64,000 nt of DNA from Gammaproteobacteria bacterium (GCA_029253585.1 JAQWZF010000006.1:1-64000); one strand, 5' to 3'; shown: positions 15,854 through 25,366, counted from the first letter of the stretch. The notes: a model not told the origin generated them from the sequence alone. A program made the numbers and translations.

Positions 15854-16588
15854 ATGAAAGAGTTATTCAAACAGTCTAAGACTAAAGTGAAAGATGGGTC
15901 TCAAGATCAGCATCCCGTTTCCAGCAAGAACGACGTGCAGCAATTCCTATCCAAGGTTGCGTCACTGCCGAAGTCTGCAGGCGATGCGCGACTCATCTTT
16001 TCCCTGGATGCCACTGCGAGCAGGCAGGGCACCTGGGATGTTGCAAGTCAGCTGCAGAATGAGATGTTTCTGAGCACTCAGGCTCTAGGCGGGCTCAATG
16101 TACAGCTGTGTTACTTCTGCGGTTTTGCTGAGTTCTTTAGTAGTGACTGGCAGAGTAATTCCGATGAAATTCTGCGCATCATGTCCACAATTCAATGTCA
16201 GGCTGGCGCCACGCAGCTGCATAGACTCTTGCAACATACTATCGAAGAAAACCAGAGTAGAAAAATCAAAGGTCTAATCTATATAGGCGATGCGATGGAA
16301 GAAAACATCGATGTACTGGAACAGCTTGCTGGGAAGCTTGGGCTGCTCAATGTCCCTTTGTTCATGTTTCAGGAGCGCCATGACCCTGTGGCGAAGGCAG
16401 CCTTTACAGAGTTAAGCCGTCTCTCAGGTGGAGCCTATTGCCAATTCGATAGCGCAAGCGCAGACCAGCTTAAGGAGCTACTTAAGGCAGTTGCCATCTA
16501 TGCCGCGGGTGGGCTTAAGGCTTTGCAGGATTTTAGTGCTGGCGCATCGAGTGGTGTGAAGTTGATAGAAAAGCAATTGCGGAAATAG
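15854..16588 (+). CDS. VWA-like domain protein
   Basis: 244 residues, cytosolic. The segment ARLIFSLDATASRQGTW around residues 47-64 resembles the DxSxS (here DATAS) metal-site motif of von Willebrand A domains, followed by alternating strands and helices such as LNVQLCYFCGF and KIKGLIYIGDAMEEN, with the last Asp fitting the third MIDAS loop. The fold call is fair; partner and function are unknown. It is 37 bases after the ATP-grasp gene and 42 before the J-domain gene, so it belongs to the same run. The ribosome site is weak. Confidence 0.65.
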   Translation: MKELFKQSKTKVKDGSQDQHPVSSKNDVQQFLSKVASLPKSAGDARLIFSLDATASRQGTWDVASQLQNEMFLSTQALGGLNVQLCYFCGFAEFFSSDWQSNSDEILRIMSTIQCQAGATQLHRLLQHTIEENQSRKIKGLIYIGDAMEENIDVLEQLAGKLGLLNVPLFMFQERHDPVAKAAFTELSRLSGGAYCQFDSASADQLKELLKAVAIYAAGGLKALQDFSAGASSGVKLIEKQLRK

Positions 16589-16630
16589 GAGGCAGTTTGT
16601 GTTGTCGTCGGTTCGCTTAGATAGGTTTGT

Positions 16631-17377
16631 ATGATCTTTCGATTATTACTGTTGATATTACTTCCACTGATGGCTTACTTCTTCGTCAAATCGATAAGTC
16701 AGCGCTACTCGTTATCTGCTCGTCAGAACACAGCTTTATTCTTCGTCGTGGCCAGTCTGTTGGTCGTCGGCGTATTGATCGCGATTGGCAGGCTGCCAGC
16801 GCAGTTCATACTTGCCCCAATCGGCATCGCCGCAACTTTTCTGCTGAGGATGCTGCCCACACTAATGCGCTTGCTACCTATGTGGCACCTGTTCAAGGGG
16901 CGCGCCACTTCGGCGGCAAAGCCGAAGGGTGAGCAGGTGTCTACCATCCGTACCGCCTACTTCGATATGGAATTGCAACACGACGACGGCAGCATGGAAG
17001 GTATCGTGTTACGTGGCAACTTTGCGCAGCAAAAGCTTTCCACTCTTCAGCTTCAAGACTTGCTAAAACTGTATGAAGAAGTCAGGCAGGATGCCGATTC
17101 GGCACAGGTGTTAGAAGCCTATATTGACCGGAACTTTCCCGATTGGAGGGAGCATGCCCAGGAGCACCATCATGACAGTCCCGCCCCCGAGAGTGGGACA
17201 ATGATGACAGAATCCCTCGCACTGGAGATACTAGGCCTGGATGAAACGGCCGATAAACAACAGGTGATTAAAGCTCACCGCGGCCTCATGCAGAAGTTGC
17301 ATCCCGACAGAGGCGGGAGCGACTATCTTGCGCAGAAAATTAACGCGGCCAGAGACTATCTGATCGAGAATCTCTAG
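16631..17377 (+). CDS. Membrane-anchored J-domain protein
   Basis: 248 residues. The N-terminus has two hydrophobic stretches (about 2-17 and 36-75), then a cytosolic linker, and a C-terminal J-domain from about 192: [30 protein letters not shown] with the essential His-Pro-Asp at 224-226, and NAARDYL. It should recruit and stimulate a DnaK-type Hsp70 at the membrane. The layout (N-terminal membrane part, C-terminal J-domain) is that of TIM14/DjlA-like proteins. It comes last in the run after the VWA-like gene. The nearest Hsp70-like gene in the window is at 51022-52542, far away. Confidence 0.85.
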   Translation: MIFRLLLLILLPLMAYFFVKSISQRYSLSARQNTALFFVVASLLVVGVLIAIGRLPAQFILAPIGIAATFLLRMLPTLMRLLPMWHLFKGRATSAAKPKGEQVSTIRTAYFDMELQHDDGSMEGIVLRGNFAQQKLSTLQLQDLLKLYEEVRQDADSAQVLEAYIDRNFPDWREHAQEHHHDSPAPESGTMMTESLALEILGLDETADKQQVIKAHRGLMQKLHPDRGGSDYLAQKINAARDYLIENL

Positions 17378-17429
17378 CCGTTATCGTTTTGTATGCCTGT
17401 GCGATACTTCTGTAACGCTTCCTGGCTAG

Positions 17430-18197
17430 CTAGGCGCTCTTCTTCTTATCGAGAAAAGCCTGCACTATCGCCTGTGCATCTGGCGTTTGTAGCAGTCGGG
17501 CAAACTCATCTAATTCTAAACCGATGACCTCAGACACGTCACTGTGTTGCCCGCGTTTAATAAGCGCCTTGCTGGTCTGTACAGAGTCGGCAGGCAGTGC
17601 GGCGAGTTTCTGAGCTTTATTCATGGCGAACCCCAGGTATTGATCTTGTGGTAGCACTTCATTGATGATGCCGTACTCCTTCGCCTTACTGGCGGAAAAT
17701 TTCTCGCCTAATAATAGTAATTCAGCTGCACGGACATGGCCGATCTGCTTGGGTAGCAAATAGCTGGAACCTGCCTCCGGACAAAGACCGAGGCGACTGA
17801 ATGGCAGTTGCAAGAAACAGTTGTCGGAGGCGTAGATTAGATCGCAATGAAAAAGCAGGGTAGTGCCGATGCCGATGGCTAGACCACTAATGGCCGCGAC
17901 GATGGGTTTCGCAGATTCATTCAGTGCATTCATAAAGGCTACGGAAGGGCGCTCGGCCGAAGGCGTGGCGCTAGCGATGAAGTCGCTCACGTCGTTGCCG
18001 CTGGTAAAGCAATCGTCAACGCCGCGTATCAGGATTACATTCACATCTGCTGTTTCGTTGGCTTGCCTAAGACCAGCGGCTAGCGCGGCATACATGCCGG
18101 GCAGTAGCGCATTCTTTTTCTCCGGCCTGTGAATCTCGATGATGAATACCTTGCCATCGATACTGTATCTGATATTTTCATCCGCGGATTTTTTCAT
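17430..18197 (-). CDS. Enoyl-CoA hydratase/isomerase family protein
   Basis: 255 residues, crotonase fold: RPEKKNALLPGMY, CFTSGNDVSDF (first oxyanion loop) and AISGLAIGIGTTLLFHCD (second). The catalytic region reads LGLCPEAGSSYLLP, with a Glu placed as in delta3-delta2 enoyl-CoA isomerases and hydratases of the ECI/PaaF group. This differs from the Asp-Gly pattern of the crotonase at 3724-4518. AAGAGGA precedes the ATG. It is convergent with the J-domain gene and monocistronic. The exact acyl-CoA substrate is not deducible. Confidence 0.85.
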   Translation of the reverse strand: MKKSADENIRYSIDGKVFIIEIHRPEKKNALLPGMYAALAAGLRQANETADVNVILIRGVDDCFTSGNDVSDFIASATPSAERPSVAFMNALNESAKPIVAAISGLAIGIGTTLLFHCDLIYASDNCFLQLPFSRLGLCPEAGSSYLLPKQIGHVRAAELLLLGEKFSASKAKEYGIINEVLPQDQYLGFAMNKAQKLAALPADSVQTSKALIKRGQHSDVSEVIGLELDEFARLLQTPDAQAIVQAFLDKKKSA

Positions 18198-18343
18198 GGT
18201 TTTCCTCTTTAGCTCAATTTATTCTCTCAGTGACCATTTTAGTAGATATGACATTCGAAGTAGAGTATTAATATTCTCGGAAATTGTATAAAAAAATCTG
18301 CTGGCCTTGCGGCCGGACTCTTCACGGGATCATAGAATAATAG

Positions 18344-19670
18344 GTGCCTATGGTGGTGCATAGACGTGCGTATACGAGACTGCTCAAGTCGATAACATTG
18401 ATAGAGGCTTCTGAGCAAAGAGCCGTATTCATGTCCTTTCTTCTTGTCTTTTTGTTGATCGCAGCCTACTACATGTTGCGTCTCGTAAGAGACGCAATGG
18501 CAAGTGACTGGAGCAATACCGAGATCAGTGTGCTGTGGAATATCCAGTTTTTCCTGAGTCTGGCATTTGTTGCACTCTATGGCATGGCGGTATCTCTCTT
18601 TAAGTTTAGAAATCTGGTTTCTCTTGTCTATGGTTTCTTTGCGGCGAGCTTCCTCATCTTCTACTTTGCATCGCAGCGAGTTTCCAGTCCGGGGCTAGTG
18701 GATAAGAGTTTCTATCTCTGGGTAAGTCTATTTAGTCTATTTCATGTCTCTGTTTTTTGGAGTCTGATGGCGGACTTGTTTAGCAAGGAGCAGTCCAAGA
18801 GGCTGTTCGCCTTCATCTATATGGGTGCCAGTGCTGGCGCTATAGTCGGTCCCTTGATTGCGGCTATCGCGGTAAATCTGCTCGGCGCGGACGCTTTGAT
18901 GCTCGCCGCGTCATCGATGATGCTGCCTCCCCTGCTGATAGTTGTCTATCTACAGCGTCTGAAGGTGACTGATCTTGGAAATGAGAGTCAATCTGTAGAT
19001 CTAAGGCATTACAGGATAGGCGGCAATCCACTGCAGGGGTTCAAGTCTTTCTTCAGCAGTCCATTCTTGCTCGCGATAGCGCTCTTCCTGCTTCTCTACA
19101 CGGCAATCAGTTCCTTCGCCTATTTTGAGCAGACTAATTTGTTGTGGGGTTTCGACAGGGACCGGCGCACCGAGATTCTGGCTTTTTTAGCGCTGGTCGT
19201 TAATGTCCTAACTTTCTTGCTAGGGTTTTTAGCTACCGGAAGGCTGGCCACGAAGTGGGGTATGCCGGTGACCCTCGGCCTGGTGCCGCTATTTATGTGT
19301 GCGGCCTTGGTGGTGCTGGCCTTCGCGCCGCTGCTTACTGTTTTATTGGCTCTGCAGGTCGCCAGGCAACTACGGTATTACCCGACCGGCAAGAGAGATG
19401 TTGTTCACGGCGGTGCCCAGAGAGAGTCGCTTCAAGGCGGAGCCGGTTGGAGGCGTCGCTATCGACAGAGGTGGAGATGCCATTTGGGGGTCGGCGTTTG
19501 CTTTACTCACCGACGGCGTGGGTCTGGGTGTGGCTGCGATGGCGGGCATAGGCGCAGTAATTGCGGCAATATGGGCGGCGACTGGGGCCGCTCTTGGCGC
19601 GGCCTTTGCGAGGAAGGCGGGTTTGCCTGCGAGCGATTCCCTCGCCGAGGGATTTAGAGAAGAGAGATAG
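18344..19670 (+). pseudogene. ATP/ADP-carrier-like MFS protein, frameshifted
   Basis: The first 340 or so codons encode a polytopic membrane protein (EQRAVFMSFLLVFLLIAAYYMLRLVRDAM..., about 10 helices) like the NTT/Tlc-related MFS group. Around 19364-19368 the frame breaks. In the original frame the product becomes a Gly/Arg/Cys-rich nonsense tail to 19657. In another frame it continues sensibly with NYGITRPAREMLFTAV, then DRGGDAIWGSAFALLTDG to 19670. The frame change fits loss of two, five or eight bases, or gain of one. The start is uncertain (GTG at 18344 or a nearby ATG). It is either a recent pseudogene or a sequence error. Confidence 0.75.
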
Positions 19671-19749
19671 ATTAAAAGTTACCCGGCGCTTAGCGTGTTA
19701 TTCGATGTTAGAATGCGCTGGGAGTTCACAATTTGAGGTGTAGTTTGGC

Positions 19750-21276
19750 ATGACACTAATTCGCAATGAAGATCTAATTCAAAGTGTTGCAGATGCGCTG
19801 CAATATATTTCCTATTACCATCCGCTCGATTTCATTACCGCGGTCAATGAGGCCTACGAGAGAGAGGAGTCGCCAGCCGCGAAAGACGCGATGGCACAGA
19901 TTCTCATCAACTCTCGACTATGTGCCGAAGGCAAGCGACCAATCTGTCAAGACACAGGCATAGTTGCCGTATTTCTCGAGGTGGGCATGGATGTTCAATG
20001 GCAAGGAGATATGGCTCTCGAAGACATGGTAAACGAAGGCGTGCGCCGCGCTTATCTGAACCCTGACAATGTCCTGCGGGCTTCGATCCTGTCCGACCCG
20101 GCCGGTGCGAGAATAAATACCAAAGACAATACGCCTGCGGTCATCCACACGCAGATAGTTCCCGGTAACACGCTAGAAGTGAAGCTGGCAGCCAAGGGTG
20201 GCGGCTCTGAAAACAAGTCAAAGTTAGTGATGTTGAATCCTAGTGACAGCATAGTGGATTGGGTCGAGAAGACACTGCCCACGATGGGGGCAGGCTGGTG
20301 TCCACCTGGTATGTTGGGAATAGGCATTGGCGGCACCGCAGAGAAAGCCGCCCTGCTCGCGAAAGAATCCTTGATGGACCCTATCGATATTCATGAGCTA
20401 AGGGCGCGAGGGCCCAGTAATCGTGTCGAAGAGCTGCGTCTGGAGATCATGGACAGGGCAAATTCTCTCGGTATTGGAGCACAGGGCCTAGGTGGATTGA
20501 CCACGGTGTTGGATGTGAAAATCTTGGACTATCCAACCCACGCGGCCTCGCTACCGGTGGCGATGATTCCAAATTGTGCTGCGACCCGGCATGTACACTT
20601 TACCCTCGATGGTAACGGCGTTGCGGAATTTGAACCACCTAGCCTGGATCAGTGGCCGGAGATGGTCTGGGATGTGGGCCCACGAGCGCGTAAAGTGAAC
20701 CTGGACACCCTCACCCCTGAGGAGATAGCGAAGTGGGAGCCAGGTGAAACTCTACTACTGTCAGGCGCGATGTTAACTGGACGGGATGCGGCACATAAAC
20801 GCCTGCTTGCGATGTTGGCGAAGGGCGAGCCACTTCCAGCGGGCGTCGATTTTACCAATAAGTTTATATACTATGTAGGCCCGGTGGATGCTGTGCGCGA
20901 TGAAGTCATTGGCCCGGCCGGCCCGACCACGGCCACACGCATGGACAAGTTCACCGAGGAGCTGCTGGCGAAGACCGGTCTGATCGGTATGATAGGGAAA
21001 GCAGAGAGAGGCAAGGTGGGTATTGACGCAATTAAGAAGCATAAGGCTGTGTACCTTATGGCAGTCGGCGGTGCGGCTTACCTGGTTTCAAAGGCAATCC
21101 GCAAGTCACGTATCGTTGCCTTCGAAGATCTTGGTATGGAGGCTATCCACGAGTTTGAAGTAGAGGAAATGCCAGTAACAGTTGCCGTAGATGTGAACGG
21201 TACTTCTGTCCACCAGACCGGTCCAGCACTATGGAAGAAAAAAATTGCCGAAGAGCATGCTCTTGAGGTGAAATAG
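19750..21276 (+). CDS. fumA: Fumarate hydratase, class I (4Fe-4S)
   Basis: Reversible hydration of fumarate to malate in the TCA cycle, cytosolic. The 508 residues contain the alpha domain (GKRPICQDTG, KDNTPAVIHTQI, GGGSENKS) and the beta domain from about 320 (LLLSGAMLTGRDAAHKRL, YYVGPVDA, GPTTATRMD, GGAAYLVSKAI). The three cluster cysteines are visible at 66 (PICQDTG), 184 (GWCPPG) and 276 (PNCAATRH). It is full length. A terminator follows 30 bases downstream. The symbol fumA is used for the class; fumB is equally possible by name. Confidence 0.95.
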   Translation: MTLIRNEDLIQSVADALQYISYYHPLDFITAVNEAYEREESPAAKDAMAQILINSRLCAEGKRPICQDTGIVAVFLEVGMDVQWQGDMALEDMVNEGVRRAYLNPDNVLRASILSDPAGARINTKDNTPAVIHTQIVPGNTLEVKLAAKGGGSENKSKLVMLNPSDSIVDWVEKTLPTMGAGWCPPGMLGIGIGGTAEKAALLAKESLMDPIDIHELRARGPSNRVEELRLEIMDRANSLGIGAQGLGGLTTVLDVKILDYPTHAASLPVAMIPNCAATRHVHFTLDGNGVAEFEPPSLDQWPEMVWDVGPRARKVNLDTLTPEEIAKWEPGETLLLSGAMLTGRDAAHKRLLAMLAKGEPLPAGVDFTNKFIYYVGPVDAVRDEVIGPAGPTTATRMDKFTEELLAKTGLIGMIGKAERGKVGIDAIKKHKAVYLMAVGGAAYLVSKAIRKSRIVAFEDLGMEAIHEFEVEEMPVTVAVDVNGTSVHQTGPALWKKKIAEEHALEVK

Positions 21277-21306
21277 CTGTCTCTAAACAAGCGTAGCTAA
21301 ATGACG

Positions 21307-21347
21307 AAGGCAGAGGTCTCTAAAGCGGCTTCTGCCTTTATTTTTTC
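21307..21347. terminator. Terminator between fumarase and fabY
   Basis: AAGGCAGA (21307-21314) pairs with TCTGCCTT (21331-21338), followed by TATTTTTT. It lies between two convergent genes; the minus-strand reading also ends near T-rich sequence, so it may serve both. Confidence 0.75.
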
Positions 21348-21349
21348 TC

Positions 21350-23269
21350 TTATTCACACATATCGCTGTAGGGATTCTCAAGTTCCAGTGATATCTCGGG
21401 TGTCAGGCCAGTTACCGCTAGCTTGCCATCGGCCAGGTCGATTGATTCGCTGCCTAGCACATTGTGGTTGAACTTATAGATCGTGCGATTCTCGCCTTCC
21501 TGAGTCGATGTGTCATATTCTAACGATGCCTGAGCAACAGCTTCGTTGCGCGACTTGTATTTACTTATAGCCTTCTCACCGTGTCGCTTCGTCAACATAT
21601 TTTCCACGATGTGTGGGGCTAGCATTGATGCGCTGGCGTTATTTCCACCGAAGCCTTTCGAATTTATGATTACCGCGTCCATAGACTGTTTGCCTACGTC
21701 TTTATGCTGCAAGAGAAAGTCGACGTTGCTATGGCTAACGTCGTCGGCTATCTCATGAACTGTAAGAATGCCCGGAATAATCCCCTCTGCCCAGACACCG
21801 AGACTCGCGGCGATTTGATCCCCCGAAGAGGAGGCGAGAGAGTGGCCTATGTAGGATTTCACTGCAGCGACAGGCCAGTTCCCAATGCCGAAGCTCTCAG
21901 CTATCTGGTTGATGATATGAGATTCCGTCTGCCGGTTCTGTAAGGTTCCCGTGCCGTGGGCTTGCACGTAGCTGCGCTTGGCCAAGCCCTCTTGACCGAT
22001 AATGTTTCTTGTGGCGGCGGCAGCTTTCGCCATGGAAATATAGTTGCCAAGCCCGGGGCTGGCAATAGACTTCTTGAACCCGTCAGCATTGATAAACACC
22101 TCATTGATCCCGCCATAAATATTTGCGCCTAGCTCCATAGCCAATTCATCGTCAAATAGAACGATGCAGTGTGCCGACTCGGCCAGGGTAAATCCTGCGT
22201 TGTTTCCAAATGGTCTACAGGCACGGCGGAAATCGGGGCGTTGTTCATCTGTGAGTCTGTCGAGTTGACGAAGAGACGCATCGTCGGCAAGCGCGCCCAT
22301 GGTTGCAAAGCCATCGAATATTTCCGGCACCAGAGGTGCTTCACTTGTGCCAACCAGTACAACTCTATGGGTGCCGGACTGGATGTCGCGAATACCCTGG
22401 CGCAGGTTGTAGAGAAATGTCGCACAAGCCGCTACGTTGGTGCCAGTTGTTCCCAGATTACCGAGTAGGTAAGCATTAATAAAGTCGGCTGGCATCTCAG
22501 CATAGCCAAGCGCAAGTTGTTTCGAGGAAACTTTCTTGCCGAGGAGGCGGGCCTGCATCATGCCGCCAGAGCCATTGTAGTCGAGTTGACCCATGCCGCT
22601 GCCCGCATAGACAGCGATTTGATCGGCGGCAACCCTCTGTTTCACAACTTCCCAATCGATGCCCATGGAATTGATTGCATCGGATGCCGCGAATACAGTT
22701 AGCTGTAAGCCGCGTGGATGGTTTCGTGCAGGGTAGAGCTGCGCCGGGTCGAAACCGGAGGGTAGTTGCCCCGCGCTATGTACGGCTGTCTCGCGGGTAC
22801 ACTGCAGTACGACCTCTAAATTTTCAGATGCGCTTACGCTAACGCGACCCTTGGTCTGGGCATCGTTGACAGTCCACCCCGCGGGTAGTGGTGAGGGTAA
22901 GTCTTTTCTGCGCATTTCAAATTGTAGTGGTTGATCGGAAGCGGAGCCTAGGGAGGCATTGCGGTTGTAGGGCAAACGATTAGGGTCAAATAAGTTGTTT
23001 TCCAGTTCACGAATGAGCGAGCCCTGTCTTAGTGCCGGGGCGAGTTGAGACAGATAGGTGTCCAGTTGAATCTCGCTGCCGCTACGGTCCAGCCATTTCC
23101 CATCCTGCTTCTTGAGCTGCCCGGTAAGCGCTGCCAGATTGTGGTACGTCGCCTGCGTCTGTCTCTTAGGCAGGGCGTCGATGACCAGCCGCCTGTAACC
23201 ATGATGACCGGAGCTGCGGCCAGCTGCATTGATTCCGCCGAACCCTGTAATTACCGGTAGTCTTGCCAT
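21350..23269 (-). CDS. fabY: Beta-ketoacyl synthase FabY, fatty-acid initiation type
   Basis: 639 residues, much longer than FabB/FabF/FabH (310-420). The N-terminus MARLPVITGFGGINAAGRSS and the overall length match FabY, described in Pseudomonas as condensing acetyl-CoA with malonyl-ACP to start fatty-acid synthesis. Thiolase-fold active-site residues are present: Cys282 in NVAACATFL, His in QAHGTGT, and His in SYIGHSLASS. The N-terminal 200 residues form an extra region not found in FabF. AAGGA precedes the ATG. It is monocistronic and converges with fumarase. No fabH is in the window, so whether it is the only initiator cannot be judged. Confidence 0.85.
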   Translation of the reverse strand: MARLPVITGFGGINAAGRSSGHHGYRRLVIDALPKRQTQATYHNLAALTGQLKKQDGKWLDRSGSEIQLDTYLSQLAPALRQGSLIRELENNLFDPNRLPYNRNASLGSASDQPLQFEMRRKDLPSPLPAGWTVNDAQTKGRVSVSASENLEVVLQCTRETAVHSAGQLPSGFDPAQLYPARNHPRGLQLTVFAASDAINSMGIDWEVVKQRVAADQIAVYAGSGMGQLDYNGSGGMMQARLLGKKVSSKQLALGYAEMPADFINAYLLGNLGTTGTNVAACATFLYNLRQGIRDIQSGTHRVVLVGTSEAPLVPEIFDGFATMGALADDASLRQLDRLTDEQRPDFRRACRPFGNNAGFTLAESAHCIVLFDDELAMELGANIYGGINEVFINADGFKKSIASPGLGNYISMAKAAAATRNIIGQEGLAKRSYVQAHGTGTLQNRQTESHIINQIAESFGIGNWPVAAVKSYIGHSLASSSGDQIAASLGVWAEGIIPGILTVHEIADDVSHSNVDFLLQHKDVGKQSMDAVIINSKGFGGNNASASMLAPHIVENMLTKRHGEKAISKYKSRNEAVAQASLEYDTSTQEGENRTIYKFNHNVLGSESIDLADGKLAVTGLTPEISLELENPYSDMCE

Positions 23270-23527
23270 TGTCCATTCCTTGTCTGGGAGTTATCTGTGC
23301 AATTGGGCTACAAGGACTATAGTGGGCTATTTGCCGAAAACTTTAAGTCATATTGGACAGTAAATACAATATATTAGCCATCGTGGCTTCTTGGCGCTGC
23401 AATCATCTCAGGGCTGCCCCTGAAGAGGCTAGGCAAGTAGCGAGATTTGAAGCGCTTGCATAAAGCCAGCACCCCACATAGCATGGTGCGATTAGGATCA
23501 ATCAATCAGTCTTCCTCTGGAGGAATC

Positions 23528-24397
23528 ATGGGTATTAAAAGACTAGTCACTGCAATCTTATTGGCAGGTGGTATGAGTGCCGCAACTTCAGCACTGGCGC
23601 AGAATGATAGATTTGCCAATGTGACTATCGAGACTGTGCCCGTCAGAGGCAATATTTCTATGTTGATTGGTTCCGGGGGCAATATTGGCGTCTCAGCAGG
23701 CACGGACGGTCTGCTTATCATCGACGATCAATATGCACCTCTGGCTGCGAAGATTAAGGCAGCGCTTTCGCAACTCGGTTCCGACACGCCAAAGTTTCTA
23801 CTTAACACGCATTTTCACGGAGACCACACCGGCGGCAATACCGACTTTGGTGCGGCGAGTATTATCATCGCCCATGAGAATGTCAGGGGTAGACTGGTAG
23901 CAGGGGATTCACCAAGTTCGGCGTTGCCTGTTGTAACTTTCGATGACGATGTCACGGTGCATTTCAATGGCGAGAACATCACTCTAATTCACATGCCCAG
24001 GGGGCATACGGATACCGATAGTGTCGTCATGTTTGAAGACACGAACGTGATTCACATGGGTGATCACTTCTTTAACGGGAGTTTCCCGTTTGTAGATATC
24101 GCTAATGGTGGCACAGTTCAGGGGTATCTGGTTAATCTGGAAAAGGCTCTATCCTGGATAGACGATGATACGGCTGTTATTCCTGGTCATGGGACGCTGG
24201 GCACCAAGGCGGATCTGCTAGCATTCTACAATGTGGTCAAAGACACATCGACGGCAATCCGTGTAATGAAATCGCAGCAGCTGAGTGTCGAAGAGGCTGT
24301 TGCGGCAGGCTTGGGCGATGAATATGCTTCTTGGGGGCAGGGGTTTATCAACGAGCAGCGCTGGATCGAGACGGTATTTACTAGCTATCAGAGATAG
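23528..24397 (+). CDS. Exported metallo-beta-lactamase-fold hydrolase
   Basis: 289 residues. The ATG at 23528 is preferred over an upstream open extension because GGAGG lies just before it and it begins a classical signal peptide (RLVTAILLAGGMSAATSALA, cut before QND). The zinc site is complete: THFHGDHTGG (HxHxDH), His in PRGHTDTDS, Asp in HMGDHFF and His in IPGHGTL. The protein is periplasmic. The family covers beta-lactamases, glyoxalase-like and lactonase enzymes; this one resembles the cyclase/QuiP-like group more than clinical lactamases. Substrate unknown. Confidence 0.85.
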   Translation: MGIKRLVTAILLAGGMSAATSALAQNDRFANVTIETVPVRGNISMLIGSGGNIGVSAGTDGLLIIDDQYAPLAAKIKAALSQLGSDTPKFLLNTHFHGDHTGGNTDFGAASIIIAHENVRGRLVAGDSPSSALPVVTFDDDVTVHFNGENITLIHMPRGHTDTDSVVMFEDTNVIHMGDHFFNGSFPFVDIANGGTVQGYLVNLEKALSWIDDDTAVIPGHGTLGTKADLLAFYNVVKDTSTAIRVMKSQQLSVEEAVAAGLGDEYASWGQGFINEQRWIETVFTSYQR

Positions 24398-24474
24398 TTG
24401 GGAAACACTAAGCAACGTTATTCTGGCCCTGTGGAGTAGACCTTGTCGGATAGACTGGCGAGCTTGCGTCTCTT

Positions 24475-25011
24475 ATGACTAATACCGATGATGCAACAAT
24501 AAACCTAGCGCGTCTGCACCAGGCGCTAGGTATACCTAGCGACTATGCGCAAAGCTGCAAGCTTCCCCTATGCATAGAGCCCGAAACGCTAGTCAACACC
24601 GAATTGGATTTCTATCAGCGAGAGCAGCGACTCACGCCCGCGGCATTCTTGGCCTGGTCTCGTATGCGCGAGGCGGCATTGAGACAGGAAATTTCCTTGT
24701 TCCTTATTTCCGCCTTTCGTGGCTATCAATATCAACACGATTTGATCGCAAAGAAGCTAGAACAGGGGCGGACTATTACAGATATTCTGCGTGTGAATGC
24801 CGCCCCCGGCTACAGCGAACACCATAGTGGTCGGGCCGTAGATCTGGGCACCTTGGGCTGCGATGCCTTGAGCGAAAAATTCGAAAATACCACGGCATAT
24901 CAATGGCTTGCTGAGAATGCGGAGGACTTCGATTTCCGCTTAAGCTATCCCCGCGGCAACCCCTCTGGCATAGATTTCGAGCCCTGGCACTGGTGCTATA
25001 AAGACGAATAA
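24475..25011 (+). CDS. VanY-type D-alanyl-D-alanine carboxypeptidase domain protein
   Basis: 178 residues. Zinc-peptidase motifs of the VanY/LAS family are visible: SAFRGYQYQ, then SEHHSGRAVDLG (His and Asp ligands), and EPWHWCY (catalytic Glu and third His). Such enzymes trim D-Ala from peptidoglycan stems. No signal peptide or membrane segment is present, which is unusual for a wall enzyme; it may be cytosolic (recycling) or the start may be elsewhere. It follows the preceding gene by 77 bases on the same strand. Confidence 0.85.
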   Translation: MTNTDDATINLARLHQALGIPSDYAQSCKLPLCIEPETLVNTELDFYQREQRLTPAAFLAWSRMREAALRQEISLFLISAFRGYQYQHDLIAKKLEQGRTITDILRVNAAPGYSEHHSGRAVDLGTLGCDALSEKFENTTAYQWLAENAEDFDFRLSYPRGNPSGIDFEPWHWCYKDE

Positions 25012-25072
25012 CTTCCTTAGACAAATGCTGGTGAAAGGGGTAGTCTAGAAGTCGAACTACTAAGGAGAGGGG

Positions 25073-25303
25073 ATGTTCGCGAACCACCACCCTGGGCATT
25101 ATCTAGTGCGTTTTCTGTCGCATAATCTGAATACTTCTGTATTTAGCTCCCTTACTCAAACTCAAATTTCTGCTCTCTTTCAGACACCAATATCCAAATG
25201 CGGTTCATACGGGCCTATGATGGTCATGGTCTTCAAGGCTCTGATTGATTCGTGCCGCTTGAAATTTGATCAAGAACAATTTCGCATTTATAAGAGGAGG
25301 TAA
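25073..25303 (+). pseudogene. Possible N-terminal remnant of an IS transposase
   Basis: AAGGAG precedes an ATG; the 76-residue frame reads HYLVRFLSHNLN, then SVF, and GPMMVMVFKALIDSC. This order (HLVRF, a variable acidic-free stretch, then P.M..K.L..) resembles the N-terminus of IS1182/IS5-like transposases, after which similarity stops. No inverted repeats or target duplications were found. It could equally be a chance frame in a 355-base gap. Confidence 0.3.
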
Positions 25304-25366
25304 TATCTAAGTCAAATAGTTGTTTTGCAATTCGCCATTTTGAACGAAATCAGGAGATAGTATTTT

